Source of the DNA: an uncultured Ruminococcus sp.
Lineage (GTDB): Bacteria > Bacillota > Clostridia > Oscillospirales > Ruminococcaceae
NCBI GenBank assembly: GCA_902762785.1
Contig: CACWPL010000028.1
Span: forward strand, 1 to 40,602
Reading direction: 5' to 3'
DNA: 40,602 nt
A program made the translations under genes and the position numbers. Of the stretch, positions 8,878 through 17,399 are shown piece after piece; position 1 is the stretch's first letter; the number at the start of each line of letters is the position of its first letter. Below the pieces are notes generated by a model. The model did no database searches. It saw only the letters and a program-made list of their open reading frames with translations, and was not told the DNA's origin.

Positions 8878-10029
8878 TCAGTTGTTCGGGACGTCGGTCT
8901 GTCCCATATCGGTATCGGTAAGATCGATCTTCGCGGGGAGCGCGCGGACATAGCTCCGCTCCGACGGCGGCACGGGGATGCCGTCCCATGCGAAGACGGG
9001 GGGATGGAGGGGCGTGGCGTCCTTGAGGATGTCGGTGTTCGCAGCGGAGGTGGCATCGACATGGATGATGACGCCGTCGATCTCCATCGCGTCGGCAGCG
9101 CGCGCGATCTCACGCACGTTCCCCAGGATGGCGGCGCCGCTCAGTCCCACATAGAACGCGGCATCCGGCGCGGCGGCCTGCATCGCCGCTACGACGTCGA
9201 TCAGTGCCTTGTTGCGGTCGCCGGCGCTGCATTCGCTCGGGAGCGCCTGGAGGTCGTCCTGCGAGAAGGGCGGGAATCCCAGTCCCTCGCACTGGATGGC
9301 CGAGAATCCGGCGGCCGCTGCCTCGGCAGCAAGGTCGCTCAGATAGTCCTTGGTCAGCGTGGAGAAAGGCGAGAGACGGCTCTTGCCGCCCGATTCGGCG
9401 GGGGCATCGAGCCAGGGCTCGCCGGATTCGGTGAAGCGATACGCCGATTCCGTGAAGGTATGGGGGTAGATGCTGTCATCGAGCGTATGGAGGATGGCGA
9501 CGGGCGTCGCGCCGGTCGCGGCCGTGATCTGGTAGATCGTCTCGAGCGGGAGCGCGGCCTGGACGGCGTTGGCACGGCGGGCATCCGGCAGCGCGGTCGC
9601 GTAGTGCAGGACACCGCCGCTGCTCTTGAGCGGGACGAAGACATGCGTGGCGTCCTCCGGCAAACGGGAGACGGCTTCCTGGAGCGCCTCCTCGCTCTCC
9701 ATCGCGTCAGACGGGATGGCGTAGCCGCGGATGGTCGGCTGAGTCGGCGGCTCTGTGGGCGGCTCGGTCGGCGCCTCGGTCAGCTCCGTGGGGGGCTCGG
9801 TCGGCTCCGTCGGCGCCTCGGTCGGCACGGGCGGAGGCGGCGGCGAGAGGACATGGCTGTCCTGTAGGAATCGCAGCACGGGCCCGCCGGCACTGTACCC
9901 CACGAACCCCAGGACGCCCATGATCGCCAGCGTCAGGATGACGGCGCCGGTGTTGCTCACGAACGCCCGCAGACGCTCGAAGCGGGTCTTCTGGTGGTAG
10001 ATCTTGTGCCCTTTCGGTTTGAATCTCAT
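8878..10029 (-). CDS. Membrane-anchored putative glycosidase (DUF4015-like)
   Basis: A 383-residue protein with a basic N-terminus, one transmembrane segment (about residues 27-47), a proline/threonine/glutamate linker of PTEP-type repeats (about 60-97), and an extracellular domain. That domain has HVFVPLKSSGGVLHY, residues around LPLETIYQITAATGATPVAILH, and DLAAEAAAAGFSAIQCEGLGFPPF. I recognise this as the TIM-barrel DUF4015 putative glycoside hydrolase family; substrate and activity are unknown. The gene is 40 nt upstream of hprK with no clear promoter between them, so it probably belongs to the same operon. AGGAGAGGGG precedes the start. Confidence 0.6.
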   Translation of the reverse strand: MRFKPKGHKIYHQKTRFERLRAFVSNTGAVILTLAIMGVLGFVGYSAGGPVLRFLQDSHVLSPPPPPVPTEAPTEPTEPPTELTEAPTEPPTEPPTQPTIRGYAIPSDAMESEEALQEAVSRLPEDATHVFVPLKSSGGVLHYATALPDARRANAVQAALPLETIYQITAATGATPVAILHTLDDSIYPHTFTESAYRFTESGEPWLDAPAESGGKSRLSPFSTLTKDYLSDLAAEAAAAGFSAIQCEGLGFPPFSQDDLQALPSECSAGDRNKALIDVVAAMQAAAPDAAFYVGLSGAAILGNVREIARAADAMEIDGVIIHVDATSAANTDILKDATPLHPPVFAWDGIPVPPSERSYVRALPAKIDLTDTDMGQTDVPNN

Positions 10030-10105
10030 TTGGATGTTCGTTCCCCTCTCCTGTGTTTCTCTTTCTGTTCTGATCGTTTATTTATCTGTAGACGGCGGAC
10101 CTGCG

Positions 10106-10753
10106 TCAGCCGTTCGATGCGATCGCGTAGATCGCCATGGAGATCAGTCCCAGGTAGACCATGACCGCGGGAAAGCCGCGGAAGGCCGCCGGGACGTCCT
10201 TGTCATAGAGACGCTCGCGCACGGCCGAGAGCATCAGTGCCGCGAGCAAAAAGCCGATGCCCTCCTGCAGGCCGAACAGCACCGCGCCCCAGGGCGTGAG
10301 ACGGTCGGCATAGACGGCGGAGAGCACGAGACGGTCGCCGTAGGACCATGCGTCCTGGAGGAACTGCGTCGGCACGAAGGCCAGATACAGCGTCCCCATC
10401 ACGGCGCAGTTGAAGGCGGACAGGTGGACATAGCGCTTGTAGCCGGAATACTTCCCTCTTGCGAACAGCGACAGCACGAGCAGGATCACCACATACAGCA
10501 CCGAGATCACCGCCGTGAACACGAGCGGCAGTCCGAGGGCATAGGGGTGCTCGAGCATCTTCGTCAGGTGCAGCACGGAGAAGAGCAGGCTCGTCAACAG
10601 GCACCCTGCGGCCGCGAACACGGTCATGAGGAGCGCGAGCACCGGCAGGTTCGCACGGTTCTTGGTCGCGGTCATCATGGTGCTCGTGCCGAGGGCACGG
10701 GTGAAGATGAGGTTCGTCGTCAGCAGCGAGAGGATCGCAGTGAAGATCCACAT
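10106..10753 (-). CDS. RnfA-like membrane subunit (Rnf/Nqr family)
   Basis: About 215 residues, almost all hydrophobic. It begins MWIFTAILSLLTTNLIFTRALGTSTMM, which resembles the RnfA/RsxA start (a short helix then an Asn-x-x-hydrophobic-x-R-x-LG motif). RnfA is an integral membrane subunit of the ferredoxin:NAD oxidoreductase that pumps sodium or protons. The start is ATG 10753: its A/T is shared with the stop codon of the upstream rnfE-like gene (TGATG). A frame extending upstream encodes an arginine-rich tail and is not credible. It is a divergent member; identity to real RnfA could not be measured. Confidence 0.6.
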   Translation of the reverse strand: MWIFTAILSLLTTNLIFTRALGTSTMMTATKNRANLPVLALLMTVFAAAGCLLTSLLFSVLHLTKMLEHPYALGLPLVFTAVISVLYVVILLVLSLFARGKYSGYKRYVHLSAFNCAVMGTLYLAFVPTQFLQDAWSYGDRLVLSAVYADRLTPWGAVLFGLQEGIGFLLAALMLSAVRERLYDKDVPAAFRGFPAVMVYLGLISMAIYAIASNG

Positions 10754-11388
10754 CACGCGCCTCCTTTCTTCGGGAAGACGGCCCTGTGCAGCGCGCACAG
10801 GATCCCGAGCACGATGAAGCCCGCCCACGGGGACGCGATCCCCCGGAGCAGCAGCGGCATGTCGACGATATGGCCCGCGATGCTGCCATAGGCCAGGATC
10901 TCGCGGATCGCACCGGTCAGACAGGCGGCGAGCGCGAAGCCGGCCGTGTGGAAGAAGAGCGACGTGATCATGGCGCCGCGCGGGAGGTGGTAGAAGGTCA
11001 GCTCCGAGTGGAGGACGATGAAGGAATTGACGGTCAGCAGGGGCAGATACATCACGGCGGTGTCGGTGAGGGACTGCTCACCGGGGATGGTCATGGTGCC
11101 GAGCGCGGCATAGATGTCCGGGCTGATGTATTCGCACAGGAGCGCCGTCGGGATGAAGATGAGCGACGCCGTGAGCGCGTACAGGATGATGCGCGCCGTG
11201 TAGACCAGCCTGCGCGGATAGAACGATCCGATCACGACCGTCAGGATCGTGATGACCGCGAAGGCGAGCGAAAGCATCGCGGCCTTCAGGAGCGTATCAC
11301 AAAGGACGACCACCGGCGCGATGACCATGCCCTCGGAGAGCACGGCATTGCGTCGGAGCAGACCGTCCGTCAAGGATCTTGTGTTCAT
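10753..11388 (-). CDS. RnfE-like membrane subunit (Rnf/Nqr family)
   Basis: Integral membrane protein of 211 residues with about six hydrophobic segments. Its organisation resembles RnfE/RsxE: an N-terminal cytosolic start, VITILTVVIGSFYPRRL, YLPLLTVNSFIVLHSELTF (compare the family's PLIVVNC-ILGRAEAF), and AACLTGAIREILAYGSIAG, similar to GAIRELLGFG in Rnf A/E subunits. It overlaps the rnfD-like gene by 4 nt and the rnfA-like gene by 1 nt, so the three are one translational unit. The call rests on pattern memory; another PF02508 role is possible. Confidence 0.6.
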   Translation of the reverse strand: MNTRSLTDGLLRRNAVLSEGMVIAPVVVLCDTLLKAAMLSLAFAVITILTVVIGSFYPRRLVYTARIILYALTASLIFIPTALLCEYISPDIYAALGTMTIPGEQSLTDTAVMYLPLLTVNSFIVLHSELTFYHLPRGAMITSLFFHTAGFALAACLTGAIREILAYGSIAGHIVDMPLLLRGIASPWAGFIVLGILCALHRAVFPKKGGA

Positions 11389-12368
11389 CGTGCCGCCTCC
11401 TCTCCGCGTGCAGCGTCATCGGACGGCGCTGTGTCTATATCAATGTCTTCTACATCGGGATCGACGCGGACGGGCTTGAACAGGCGTGTCTCCAGCTTGG
11501 CAAAAGCATGCCAGAGCGGCACGGTCAGCATCACGGCGACGACCGGCGCATCCTCCATCTGGAAGGTGATGATGAGGTACATCATGAGGAACGACGTCGC
11601 GGCCGCGGCCGGATAGGCCAGGATGCTGCGGCAGGGCATGACGCACGGGTCTGCCACGAGGAACAGCAGCGCGAAGACGATCATGTTCGTCATGAGGAGC
11701 GCATCCGGCCGGAAGCCGCCGGGGATCAGCATGATCGCGATGCCGAAGAGATACCCGACCGATGCCCACAGCGAGACCTGCCGCCGGAACAGCAGGACGA
11801 AGAAGCAGACGGTCAGCAGCAGGATGCACCCGGTCGCCATCGCGTTCGCGCCGATGCCGAGGAAGAGGTCGTAGCGCTCCCCGGTCAGGAGACGGGTCGC
11901 ATTATAGGCGGAGGACAGGGAGGGCACCAGCTCGACATCGTTGCCGAACAGTGCCAGACTCGTGCCGACCTGCGGGAACTGCCGGAGCTCCTTGCGCCAG
12001 CTCAGCAGGATGAACAGGTAGCCGACGGCCGGCGGTGGGAACAGATAGTCCCGCCGCGACCCGAACACATGCGTCCCGACGGCGACCATGAAGACGGTGC
12101 CGAGGATGACGATGGAATAGGGGATCGTTGCCGGGAGCATCATCGCGAGGATGACGGCGTTCGCGACGTTCGACAGGTCGATCCAGCGATAGGGGCGTGA
12201 CTGGAGGAACAGGCAGAGCAGGTCCGTGGCCACGGCCGTCACGATCGCGAGTCCGTAGACGGCGGCGGCGCGGAGCCCGTAATAGCACACGCTCACCAGT
12301 GAGAGCGCGATCAGGACGCACCAGAACTCGGGCCGTCGCATGGGGCGTGTGCTCTTGAAGCGGCTCAA
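11385..12368 (-). CDS. RnfD-like membrane subunit (NqrB/RnfD family)
   Basis: 327-residue polytopic membrane protein with about eight to nine hydrophobic segments, resembling RnfD/NqrB: RPMRRPEFW, SNVANAVILAMMLPATIPYSIVILG, FPPPAVGYLF, and LFLGIGANAMATG, where RnfD usually has LFLG then GETSA. In RnfD a threonine in a SGAT-type motif holds covalent FMN. The corresponding place here reads SAYNATRLL, keeping the Thr but not the preceding Gly, so flavinylation is uncertain. The start overlaps the rpe stop by 4 nt. Genes for RnfB, RnfC and RnfG are absent from the window. Confidence 0.65.
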   Translation of the reverse strand: MSRFKSTRPMRRPEFWCVLIALSLVSVCYYGLRAAAVYGLAIVTAVATDLLCLFLQSRPYRWIDLSNVANAVILAMMLPATIPYSIVILGTVFMVAVGTHVFGSRRDYLFPPPAVGYLFILLSWRKELRQFPQVGTSLALFGNDVELVPSLSSAYNATRLLTGERYDLFLGIGANAMATGCILLLTVCFFVLLFRRQVSLWASVGYLFGIAIMLIPGGFRPDALLMTNMIVFALLFLVADPCVMPCRSILAYPAAAATSFLMMYLIITFQMEDAPVVAVMLTVPLWHAFAKLETRLFKPVRVDPDVEDIDIDTAPSDDAARGEEAAR

Positions 12369-13024
12369 GACGTCCTCCCAGCGGCCGCGCGCATCTCCGC
12401 GATGCCCTTGCCCATGTCGTCCATACCGAAGAGGTAGCTGCCGGCCACGAGGAGGTCGGCGCCGGCGCGGACGGCCTCGGCGGTCGTCTCGCCATTGATG
12501 CCGCCGTCCACCTGGAGATAGACGCGGCGCCCCTCGAGGAGGCTGCGGATGCGGGCGATCTTCTGATCCATCTCGTGCAGGTAGCGCTGTCCGCCGAAGC
12601 CCGGCTCGACCGTCATGACGAGGATGTTCTCCACATCGTCGAGGAAGGGCAGCACAGCGCGGGCGGGAGTCGCGGGCTTGAGCGCGATGCCGGCCTTCAG
12701 ACCGCAGTCGTGGATGGCAGCGATCGTTTGGAAGGGGTCGCTCGCGCTCTCGAGGTGGAAGGTGATCATGTCCGCGCCCGCTTTGGCAAAGTCCTGGATG
12801 TAGCGCAGCGGGTCGCGCATCATCAGATGTACGTCCAAGAACAGGTCGGTCGCGCCGGACACGGCCTGGAGGACAGGAAGTCCAAAGGAGATGTTGGGGA
12901 CGAAAACGCTGTCCATCACATCATAATGCAGCATATCGGTACCGGCTGCCTCGACGCGCCGGACCTCATCCTCCAGATGCAGCAGGTCGGCGCTCAGGAT
13001 GGATGCAGAGATCTTGATATCCAA
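12365..13024 (-). CDS. rpe: Ribulose-phosphate 3-epimerase
   Basis: Interconverts ribulose 5-phosphate and xylulose 5-phosphate in the pentose phosphate pathway. TIM barrel of about 219 residues with KISASILSADLLHLEDE, HYDVMDSVFVPNISFG (metal-binding His/Asp), LDVHLMM, MTVEPGFGGQ and QVDGGIN. I chose a TTG start at 13024 (MDIKISASILSADL), because AAGGAGG lies nine bases upstream. The in-frame ATG at 13048 would place that ribosome binding site inside the gene. It is first in the operon and ends in a 4-nt overlap with the rnfD-like gene. Confidence 0.95.
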   Translation of the reverse strand: MDIKISASILSADLLHLEDEVRRVEAAGTDMLHYDVMDSVFVPNISFGLPVLQAVSGATDLFLDVHLMMRDPLRYIQDFAKAGADMITFHLESASDPFQTIAAIHDCGLKAGIALKPATPARAVLPFLDDVENILVMTVEPGFGGQRYLHEMDQKIARIRSLLEGRRVYLQVDGGINGETTAEAVRAGADLLVAGSYLFGMDDMGKGIAEMRAAAGRTS

Positions 13025-13062
13025 AATGGATGGCCTCCTTGTGTTCATTATTTTCCTATTCT

Positions 13063-13091
13063 ATTATACCGAAAAAAAGACGCCGCGTCAA
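13063..13091 (-). promoter_or_regulatory. Sigma-A promoter of rpe and the downstream cluster
   Basis: Minus-strand -35 TTGACG (13086-13091), a 17-bp spacer and a perfect -10 TATAAT (13063-13068). It starts about 40 bases before the rpe start and is the only strong promoter found ahead of the rpe to dnaE series. Confidence 0.9.
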
Positions 13092-13177
13092 TAGGGTGCA
13101 GGCGCTTTTTTTCAGGAGGACGTCCCCTGCCCCGGCCGCCGCGGGGGCGGAGCTGTCAGTTATCCGCTTTTTTAGAA

Positions 13178-13223
13178 CTTTTTTGAAAAAAGACTGGACA
13201 TATCCACCAAATTCGTGTATAAT
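13178..13223 (+). promoter_or_regulatory. Promoter of the fucose operon with AT-rich upstream element
   Basis: -35 TGGACA (13195-13200), 17-bp spacer and perfect -10 TATAAT (13218-13223). Directly upstream at 13178-13192 is the palindrome CTTTTTTGAAAAAAG, two bases from the -35; an almost identical block sits at the same distance before the cysteine protease promoter (27360-27374). The predicted transcript starts near 13230. Confidence 0.85.
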
Positions 13224-13274
13224 CAAATAGGAGGCGATACAGATCGGATGCTTCGGCTCCAAAACAGAAGATGA

Positions 13275-13297
13275 CCGGGCGCGTTTTGGACGCCCGG
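13275..13297 (+). promoter_or_regulatory. Leader hairpin before fucA
   Basis: CCGGGCG (13275-13281) pairs with CGCCCGG (13291-13297) around a 9-base loop, ending 21 bases before the fucA ATG, with the ribosome binding site GAGGTGAT just after it. No U-run follows, so it is not a terminator; it may affect translation or mRNA stability. Function is inference. Confidence 0.5.
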
Positions 13298-13318
13298 CAA
13301 GATGAGGTGATCGTACAC

Positions 13319-14014
13319 ATGGACAAACAACTGGACCTTGCGCAGATCAAGGACGCGATCTGCGACGTCTGCCACAAGATGTGGCAGCTCGGATGGGTCG
13401 CCGCCAATGACGGGAACGTCTCCGTGCGCCTCGGCGACGGGACCTTCCTCGCCACGCCCACTGGCATCAGCAAGAGCTTCATCACGCCCGAGAAGCTCGT
13501 GCGAATCGACGAGACCGGCGCGGTCCTCGAGGGGCTCGAGGGCTATCGGCCGTCCTCTGAGATCAAGATGCATCTGTGCTGCTACCGCGAGCGCGAGGAC
13601 GTCGGCGCGGTGGTGCATGCCCATCCCCCCACGGCGACCGGCTATGCAGTGGCGAACAGGGCGCTCGATGAGTATTCGATGATCGAGTCCGTCATCGCCA
13701 TCGGTTCCGTCCCCGTGACGCCCTACGGCACGCCCTCCACGGACGAGGTGCCCCGGGCGATCACGCCCTATCTCCAGGAGCATGACGTGATGCTGCTCCA
13801 GAACCACGGCGCGCTGACCGTCGGTGCGGATCTCATCACGGCGTACTACCGCATGGAGACGCTGGAGCTCTTCGCGAAGATCTCGCTGACCGCCCACCTG
13901 CTCGGCGGCGCACAGGAGATCTCGCGCGAGAACATCGACCGCCTGTGCAGCATGCGTGCCCAGTACAAGGTGACGGGCAGGCACCCGGGCTACAAAAAGT
14001 ATAACAAAAAATGA
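13319..14014 (+). CDS. fucA: Class II aldolase, L-fuculose-1-phosphate aldolase type
   Basis: Zinc-dependent class II aldolase of 231 residues, expected to split L-fuculose 1-phosphate into dihydroxyacetone phosphate and L-lactaldehyde. Motifs are WVAANDGNVSVRL near the N-terminus, TPTGISKSF, the acidic residue in PSSEIKMH, the zinc histidines in VVHAHPPTATGYA, and LLQNHGALTVG. The frame is open to an earlier ATG (13271), but GAGGTGAT sits correctly before ATG 13319 (MDKQLDLAQIKD). The neighbouring fucI-type isomerase points to fuculose rather than rhamnulose phosphate. The stop overlaps the next start by 4 nt. Confidence 0.88.
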   Translation: MDKQLDLAQIKDAICDVCHKMWQLGWVAANDGNVSVRLGDGTFLATPTGISKSFITPEKLVRIDETGAVLEGLEGYRPSSEIKMHLCCYREREDVGAVVHAHPPTATGYAVANRALDEYSMIESVIAIGSVPVTPYGTPSTDEVPRAITPYLQEHDVMLLQNHGALTVGADLITAYYRMETLELFAKISLTAHLLGGAQEISRENIDRLCSMRAQYKVTGRHPGYKKYNKK

Positions 14015-15486
14015 CCATGACTGACAAAACACGCGTGCTGGCCTTCGACCTCGGCGCCTCGAGCGGACGCGCCGTGCTGGCCGGCTTCGACGACGGACAG
14101 CTCCGCTTGCAGGAGGTCCACCGTTTCCCGAACGAGCCGGTCTCCTACGGCGGCCATCTCTATTGGGATGTGCTGCGGCTCCTGCATGAGATCAAGACCG
14201 GGCTCCGCAAGGCACATGCCGAGGGGGGCTTCGCGAGCGTCGGGATCGACACATGGGGCGTGGACTACGGTCTGCTCGACCGCCGCGGCGCCCTGCTCGG
14301 TGCGCCCTACCACTACCGCGACAGCCGCACTGAGGGCATGACGGCCGAGGCCTTCTCCCGTATCTCCGCCGAGACGCTCTATCAGAAGACCGGCGGCCAG
14401 ATCATGCCGATCAACACGGCCTTCCAGCTCCTGGAGCACCAGATGCACGCGCCGGAGCTGCTCGCCCAGGCACAGTGCTTCCTGCCGATGCCGGACCTGC
14501 TGGCGTATCTCCTCACCGGGGACATGTCCACGGAGCGCACCATCGCCGGGACGACCCAGCTCTTCGACCCCGTCTCCGGCGGATGGTCGGGCGAGGTGAT
14601 CGACGCGCTCGGGCTGCCCGAGCACCTCTTCCCTGCCATGGCACAGACCGGCTCGGTCAAGGGGATGCTCGCGGACGACATCTGCCGGGAGCTGGGCATC
14701 CCGTCCGTCCCGGTCATCGCGGTGTGCGGGCATGATACGCAGTGCGCGGCCGTCGCGGTCCCCAATGCGGACGGGGCGGAGGCGTGCTTCATCAGCTGCG
14801 GGACGTGGGCGCTCTTCGGCACGGAGCTGGATGCGCCTGTCCTCACGGAGGAGTCGGCGGCGCTCGGCATCTCCAACGAGGTCGGCTACGGCGACACGGT
14901 GGACTTCCTCAAGAACATCACCGGCACCTGGATCCTCCAGGAGACGCGCCGTGTCCTCGCCCGGAACGGCGAGCCCTACAGCTATGCGGACATGGAGTCG
15001 CTCGCGGCGGCCGCGCCGTCCGGGGTGCGCTTCATCGACGTGGACGCTCCGGCTTTCTCGGCGCCCGGGGACATGCCTGCCCGCATCCGCGACTGGTGCT
15101 CCGAGAGCGGCCAGCCGATGCCCGGTGACACGGCCGATGTCCTGCGCTGCATCTACGAGAGCCTCGCCTGCAAGTTCCGCACGGCGCTCGACGAGATCCG
15201 CACAGTGACCGGCAAGCATTTCTCCAAGATCTACATGCTCGGCGGCGGCGTCAAGGACTCGCTGCTCTGCCAGCTCACCGCAGACGTCTGCGAGCTGCCC
15301 GTCCTGACGGGCCCGGTCGAGGCGACGGCGCTCGGCAATGCCGCCGTGCAGCTCATCGCGGCCGGTGCGGTCCCGGACCTGCGGGAGGCACGCGCGGTCA
15401 TCGCGCGTTCTGTTACGGTCAAGCGATATACGCCGGACCCCGGTCATGCGTATATCTTTGATAATTACGAACGCCTGTTCAACTAA
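14011..15486 (+). CDS. FGGY-family sugar kinase, rhamnulokinase-like, probably fuculokinase
   Basis: Carbohydrate kinase of 491 residues. The actin-like ATPase start is VLAFDLGASSGRAVLAGF, followed by SVGIDTWGVDYGLLD, YHYRDSRTEGM, the FGGY region CGHDTQCAAVAVP, SCGTWALFGTE and MLGGGVKDSLLCQL. The whole pattern follows RhaB (rhamnulokinase) more closely than FucK. Between a FucA-type aldolase and FucI its substrate is most likely L-fuculose (inference). No separate ribosome binding site is visible; the ATGA overlap with fucA suggests coupled translation, with ATG 14017 as an alternative start. Confidence 0.85.
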   Translation: MTMTDKTRVLAFDLGASSGRAVLAGFDDGQLRLQEVHRFPNEPVSYGGHLYWDVLRLLHEIKTGLRKAHAEGGFASVGIDTWGVDYGLLDRRGALLGAPYHYRDSRTEGMTAEAFSRISAETLYQKTGGQIMPINTAFQLLEHQMHAPELLAQAQCFLPMPDLLAYLLTGDMSTERTIAGTTQLFDPVSGGWSGEVIDALGLPEHLFPAMAQTGSVKGMLADDICRELGIPSVPVIAVCGHDTQCAAVAVPNADGAEACFISCGTWALFGTELDAPVLTEESAALGISNEVGYGDTVDFLKNITGTWILQETRRVLARNGEPYSYADMESLAAAAPSGVRFIDVDAPAFSAPGDMPARIRDWCSESGQPMPGDTADVLRCIYESLACKFRTALDEIRTVTGKHFSKIYMLGGGVKDSLLCQLTADVCELPVLTGPVEATALGNAAVQLIAAGAVPDLREARAVIARSVTVKRYTPDPGHAYIFDNYERLFN

Positions 15487-15525
15487 AACAGGTGCCCATA
15501 TCATAGAAAGAGATGTGAAGAAAAG

Positions 15526-17289
15526 ATGTATCCTAGAATCGGAATCAGACCCATCATCGACGGCCGCCAGAAGGGCGTGCGCGAGAGCCTCGAGGACCAG
15601 ACCATGCGCATGGCGCAGACGGCCAAGGACCTCATCGAGTCCGAGCTCTTCTACCCGGACGGCACGCATGTGGAGTGCGTGATCGCGCCCTGCACCATCG
15701 GCGGCGGTGCGGAGGCCTACAAGGCGCAGGAGTTTTTCTCCACCCAGAACGTCTGCGCGACCCTCTCCGTGACCCCCTGCTGGTGCTACGGCAGCGAGAC
15801 CATGGACCTCGACCCGCTGACGATCAAGGCGGTCTGGGGCTTCAACGGCACGGAGCGTCCCGGTGCGGTCTACCTGGCGGCGGCCATGGCGGCACACACC
15901 CAGCGCGGTCTGCCCGCCTTCGCCATCTACGGCCATGACGTGCAGGAGGCCGACGACACGTCCGTCCCGGACGACGTGCGCGAGAAGATCCTCCGCTTCG
16001 CACGCTGCGCGGTCGCCGTCGGCTGTATGCGCAACAAGGCGTATGTCAACATCGGCGGCGTGGCCATGGGCATCGGCGGCTCCTACTGCAACAGCGACTT
16101 CTTCCAGAAGTATCTCGGCATCCGCGCGGAATGGGTCGACATGACCGAGGTGCTGCGCCGGATCAACCTCGAGATCTATGACCATGAGGAGTTCGAGCGT
16201 GCCTACAAGTGGACGATGGACAACTGCCCCATGGGCTTCGACAAAAACGCCGACCCGCTCCCGCCGGAGCATCAGGAGGAGAACTGGGAGTTCGTCGTGA
16301 AGATGACGCTCGTCATCCGCGACATCATGCTCGGCAACGACGTCCTTGCCGGGATGGACTGGCTCGAGGAGAGCCGCGGCCGCAACGCGATCCTCGCGGG
16401 CTTCCAGGGGCAGCGTCAGTGGACGGACTGGCTCCCGAACGGCGACTTCTCCGAGGCCATCCTCAACTCCACCTTCGACTGGAGCGGCAAGAAGCAGCCG
16501 ACCCTCCTCGCGACCGAGAACGACGGTCTCAACGGCGTCTCGATGCTCTTCGGCCATCTGCTCTCGAACCGTGCCTCCCTCTTCGCGGACGTGCGGACGT
16601 ACTGGTCGCCGGAGGCCGTCGAGCGTGTGACGGGCATCCGTCCGACGGGACTGGCCGCGGGCGGCTTCATCCATCTCATCAACTCCGGCTCTGCGGCGCT
16701 CGATGCGACCGGCTGTGCGGTCGATGAGGACGGCACGCACCTCATGAAGCGCTGGTGGGAGGTCACGGACAAGGACATCGAGGCCATCACCGATGCGGTG
16801 GATTGGTGCCCGGCCGACCTCGGCTACTTCCGCGGCGGCGGCTTCTCCTCGCACTTCCGCACGCAGTATGAGATGCCCATGACGATGATGCGCGTCAACA
16901 TCGTCAACGGCACGATGCCCGTCCTCCAGATCGCCGAGGGATGGACGTGCGTCCTCCCGGACGAGATCCACCAGAAGCTCGACCAGCGCACCGACCCCAC
17001 CTGGCCGACCACCTGGTTCGTGCCGCGCACCGGCGAGGCCGGCGGTGAGGCGTTCAAGGACGTCTACTCCGTCATGGCCAACTGGGGCGCCAACCACGGC
17101 TCCATCACCTATGGCCACATCGGCAAGGACCTCATCACGCTCGCGTCCATGCTGCGCATCCCGGTGGCGATGCACAATGTCCCGGACTGCGACATCTACC
17201 GCCCGCACGCTTGGTCCGCCTTCGGCACCAAGGAGCTCGAGAGCGCCGATTACCGCGCTTGCGCAGCGTATGGGCCGATGTATCGGTAA
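15526..17289 (+). CDS. fucI: L-fucose isomerase
   Basis: Converts L-fucose to L-fuculose; the 587 residues match the E. coli enzyme (about 591). It begins [22 protein letters not shown], typical of FucI. The manganese-binding glutamate lies in [39 protein letters not shown] and [19 protein letters not shown] are family blocks. It is the third gene of the operon, 39 nt after the kinase, with AAGAAAAG as a weak ribosome binding site, and is followed by a terminator hairpin. No lactaldehyde reductase or fucose transporter is adjacent. Confidence 0.95.
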   Translation: MYPRIGIRPIIDGRQKGVRESLEDQTMRMAQTAKDLIESELFYPDGTHVECVIAPCTIGGGAEAYKAQEFFSTQNVCATLSVTPCWCYGSETMDLDPLTIKAVWGFNGTERPGAVYLAAAMAAHTQRGLPAFAIYGHDVQEADDTSVPDDVREKILRFARCAVAVGCMRNKAYVNIGGVAMGIGGSYCNSDFFQKYLGIRAEWVDMTEVLRRINLEIYDHEEFERAYKWTMDNCPMGFDKNADPLPPEHQEENWEFVVKMTLVIRDIMLGNDVLAGMDWLEESRGRNAILAGFQGQRQWTDWLPNGDFSEAILNSTFDWSGKKQPTLLATENDGLNGVSMLFGHLLSNRASLFADVRTYWSPEAVERVTGIRPTGLAAGGFIHLINSGSAALDATGCAVDEDGTHLMKRWWEVTDKDIEAITDAVDWCPADLGYFRGGGFSSHFRTQYEMPMTMMRVNIVNGTMPVLQIAEGWTCVLPDEIHQKLDQRTDPTWPTTWFVPRTGEAGGEAFKDVYSVMANWGANHGSITYGHIGKDLITLASMLRIPVAMHNVPDCDIYRPHAWSAFGTKELESADYRACAAYGPMYR

Positions 17290-17305
17290 AAAGCAGCAAC
17301 ACATC

Positions 17306-17337
17306 GCCGCCCGAGAGGACCACATCTCTCGGGCGGC
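17306..17337 (+). terminator. Terminator-like hairpin after fucI
   Basis: A perfect 12-bp stem, GCCGCCCGAGAG (17306-17317) with its complement (17326-17337) and an 8-base loop, starts 17 bases after the fucI stop. The U-tract is poor (TCGTCATAT), so termination may be partial. Confidence 0.65.
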
Positions 17338-17399
17338 TCGTCATATCCCTCCCCTGCTCCGCATACGCTCTAGGGACAAATACCGATGGGAGGGAGCTT

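Noticed and set aside
9720-9840. Short GC-rich repeats resembling a repeat array
   Set aside because: They encode the Pro/Thr/Glu linker of the DUF4015-type protein; there are no spacers as in a CRISPR array.
7069-9867. Open frame of about 930 codons on the plus strand
   Set aside because: It runs antisense across murB, hprK and the DUF4015-type gene; the translation is repetitive and unlike any protein family.
13990-17325. Open frame of over 1100 codons on the minus strand
   Set aside because: Antisense to the fucose kinase and isomerase genes, which are beyond doubt; composition is rich in Arg, Ala, Val, Glu and Asp without motifs.
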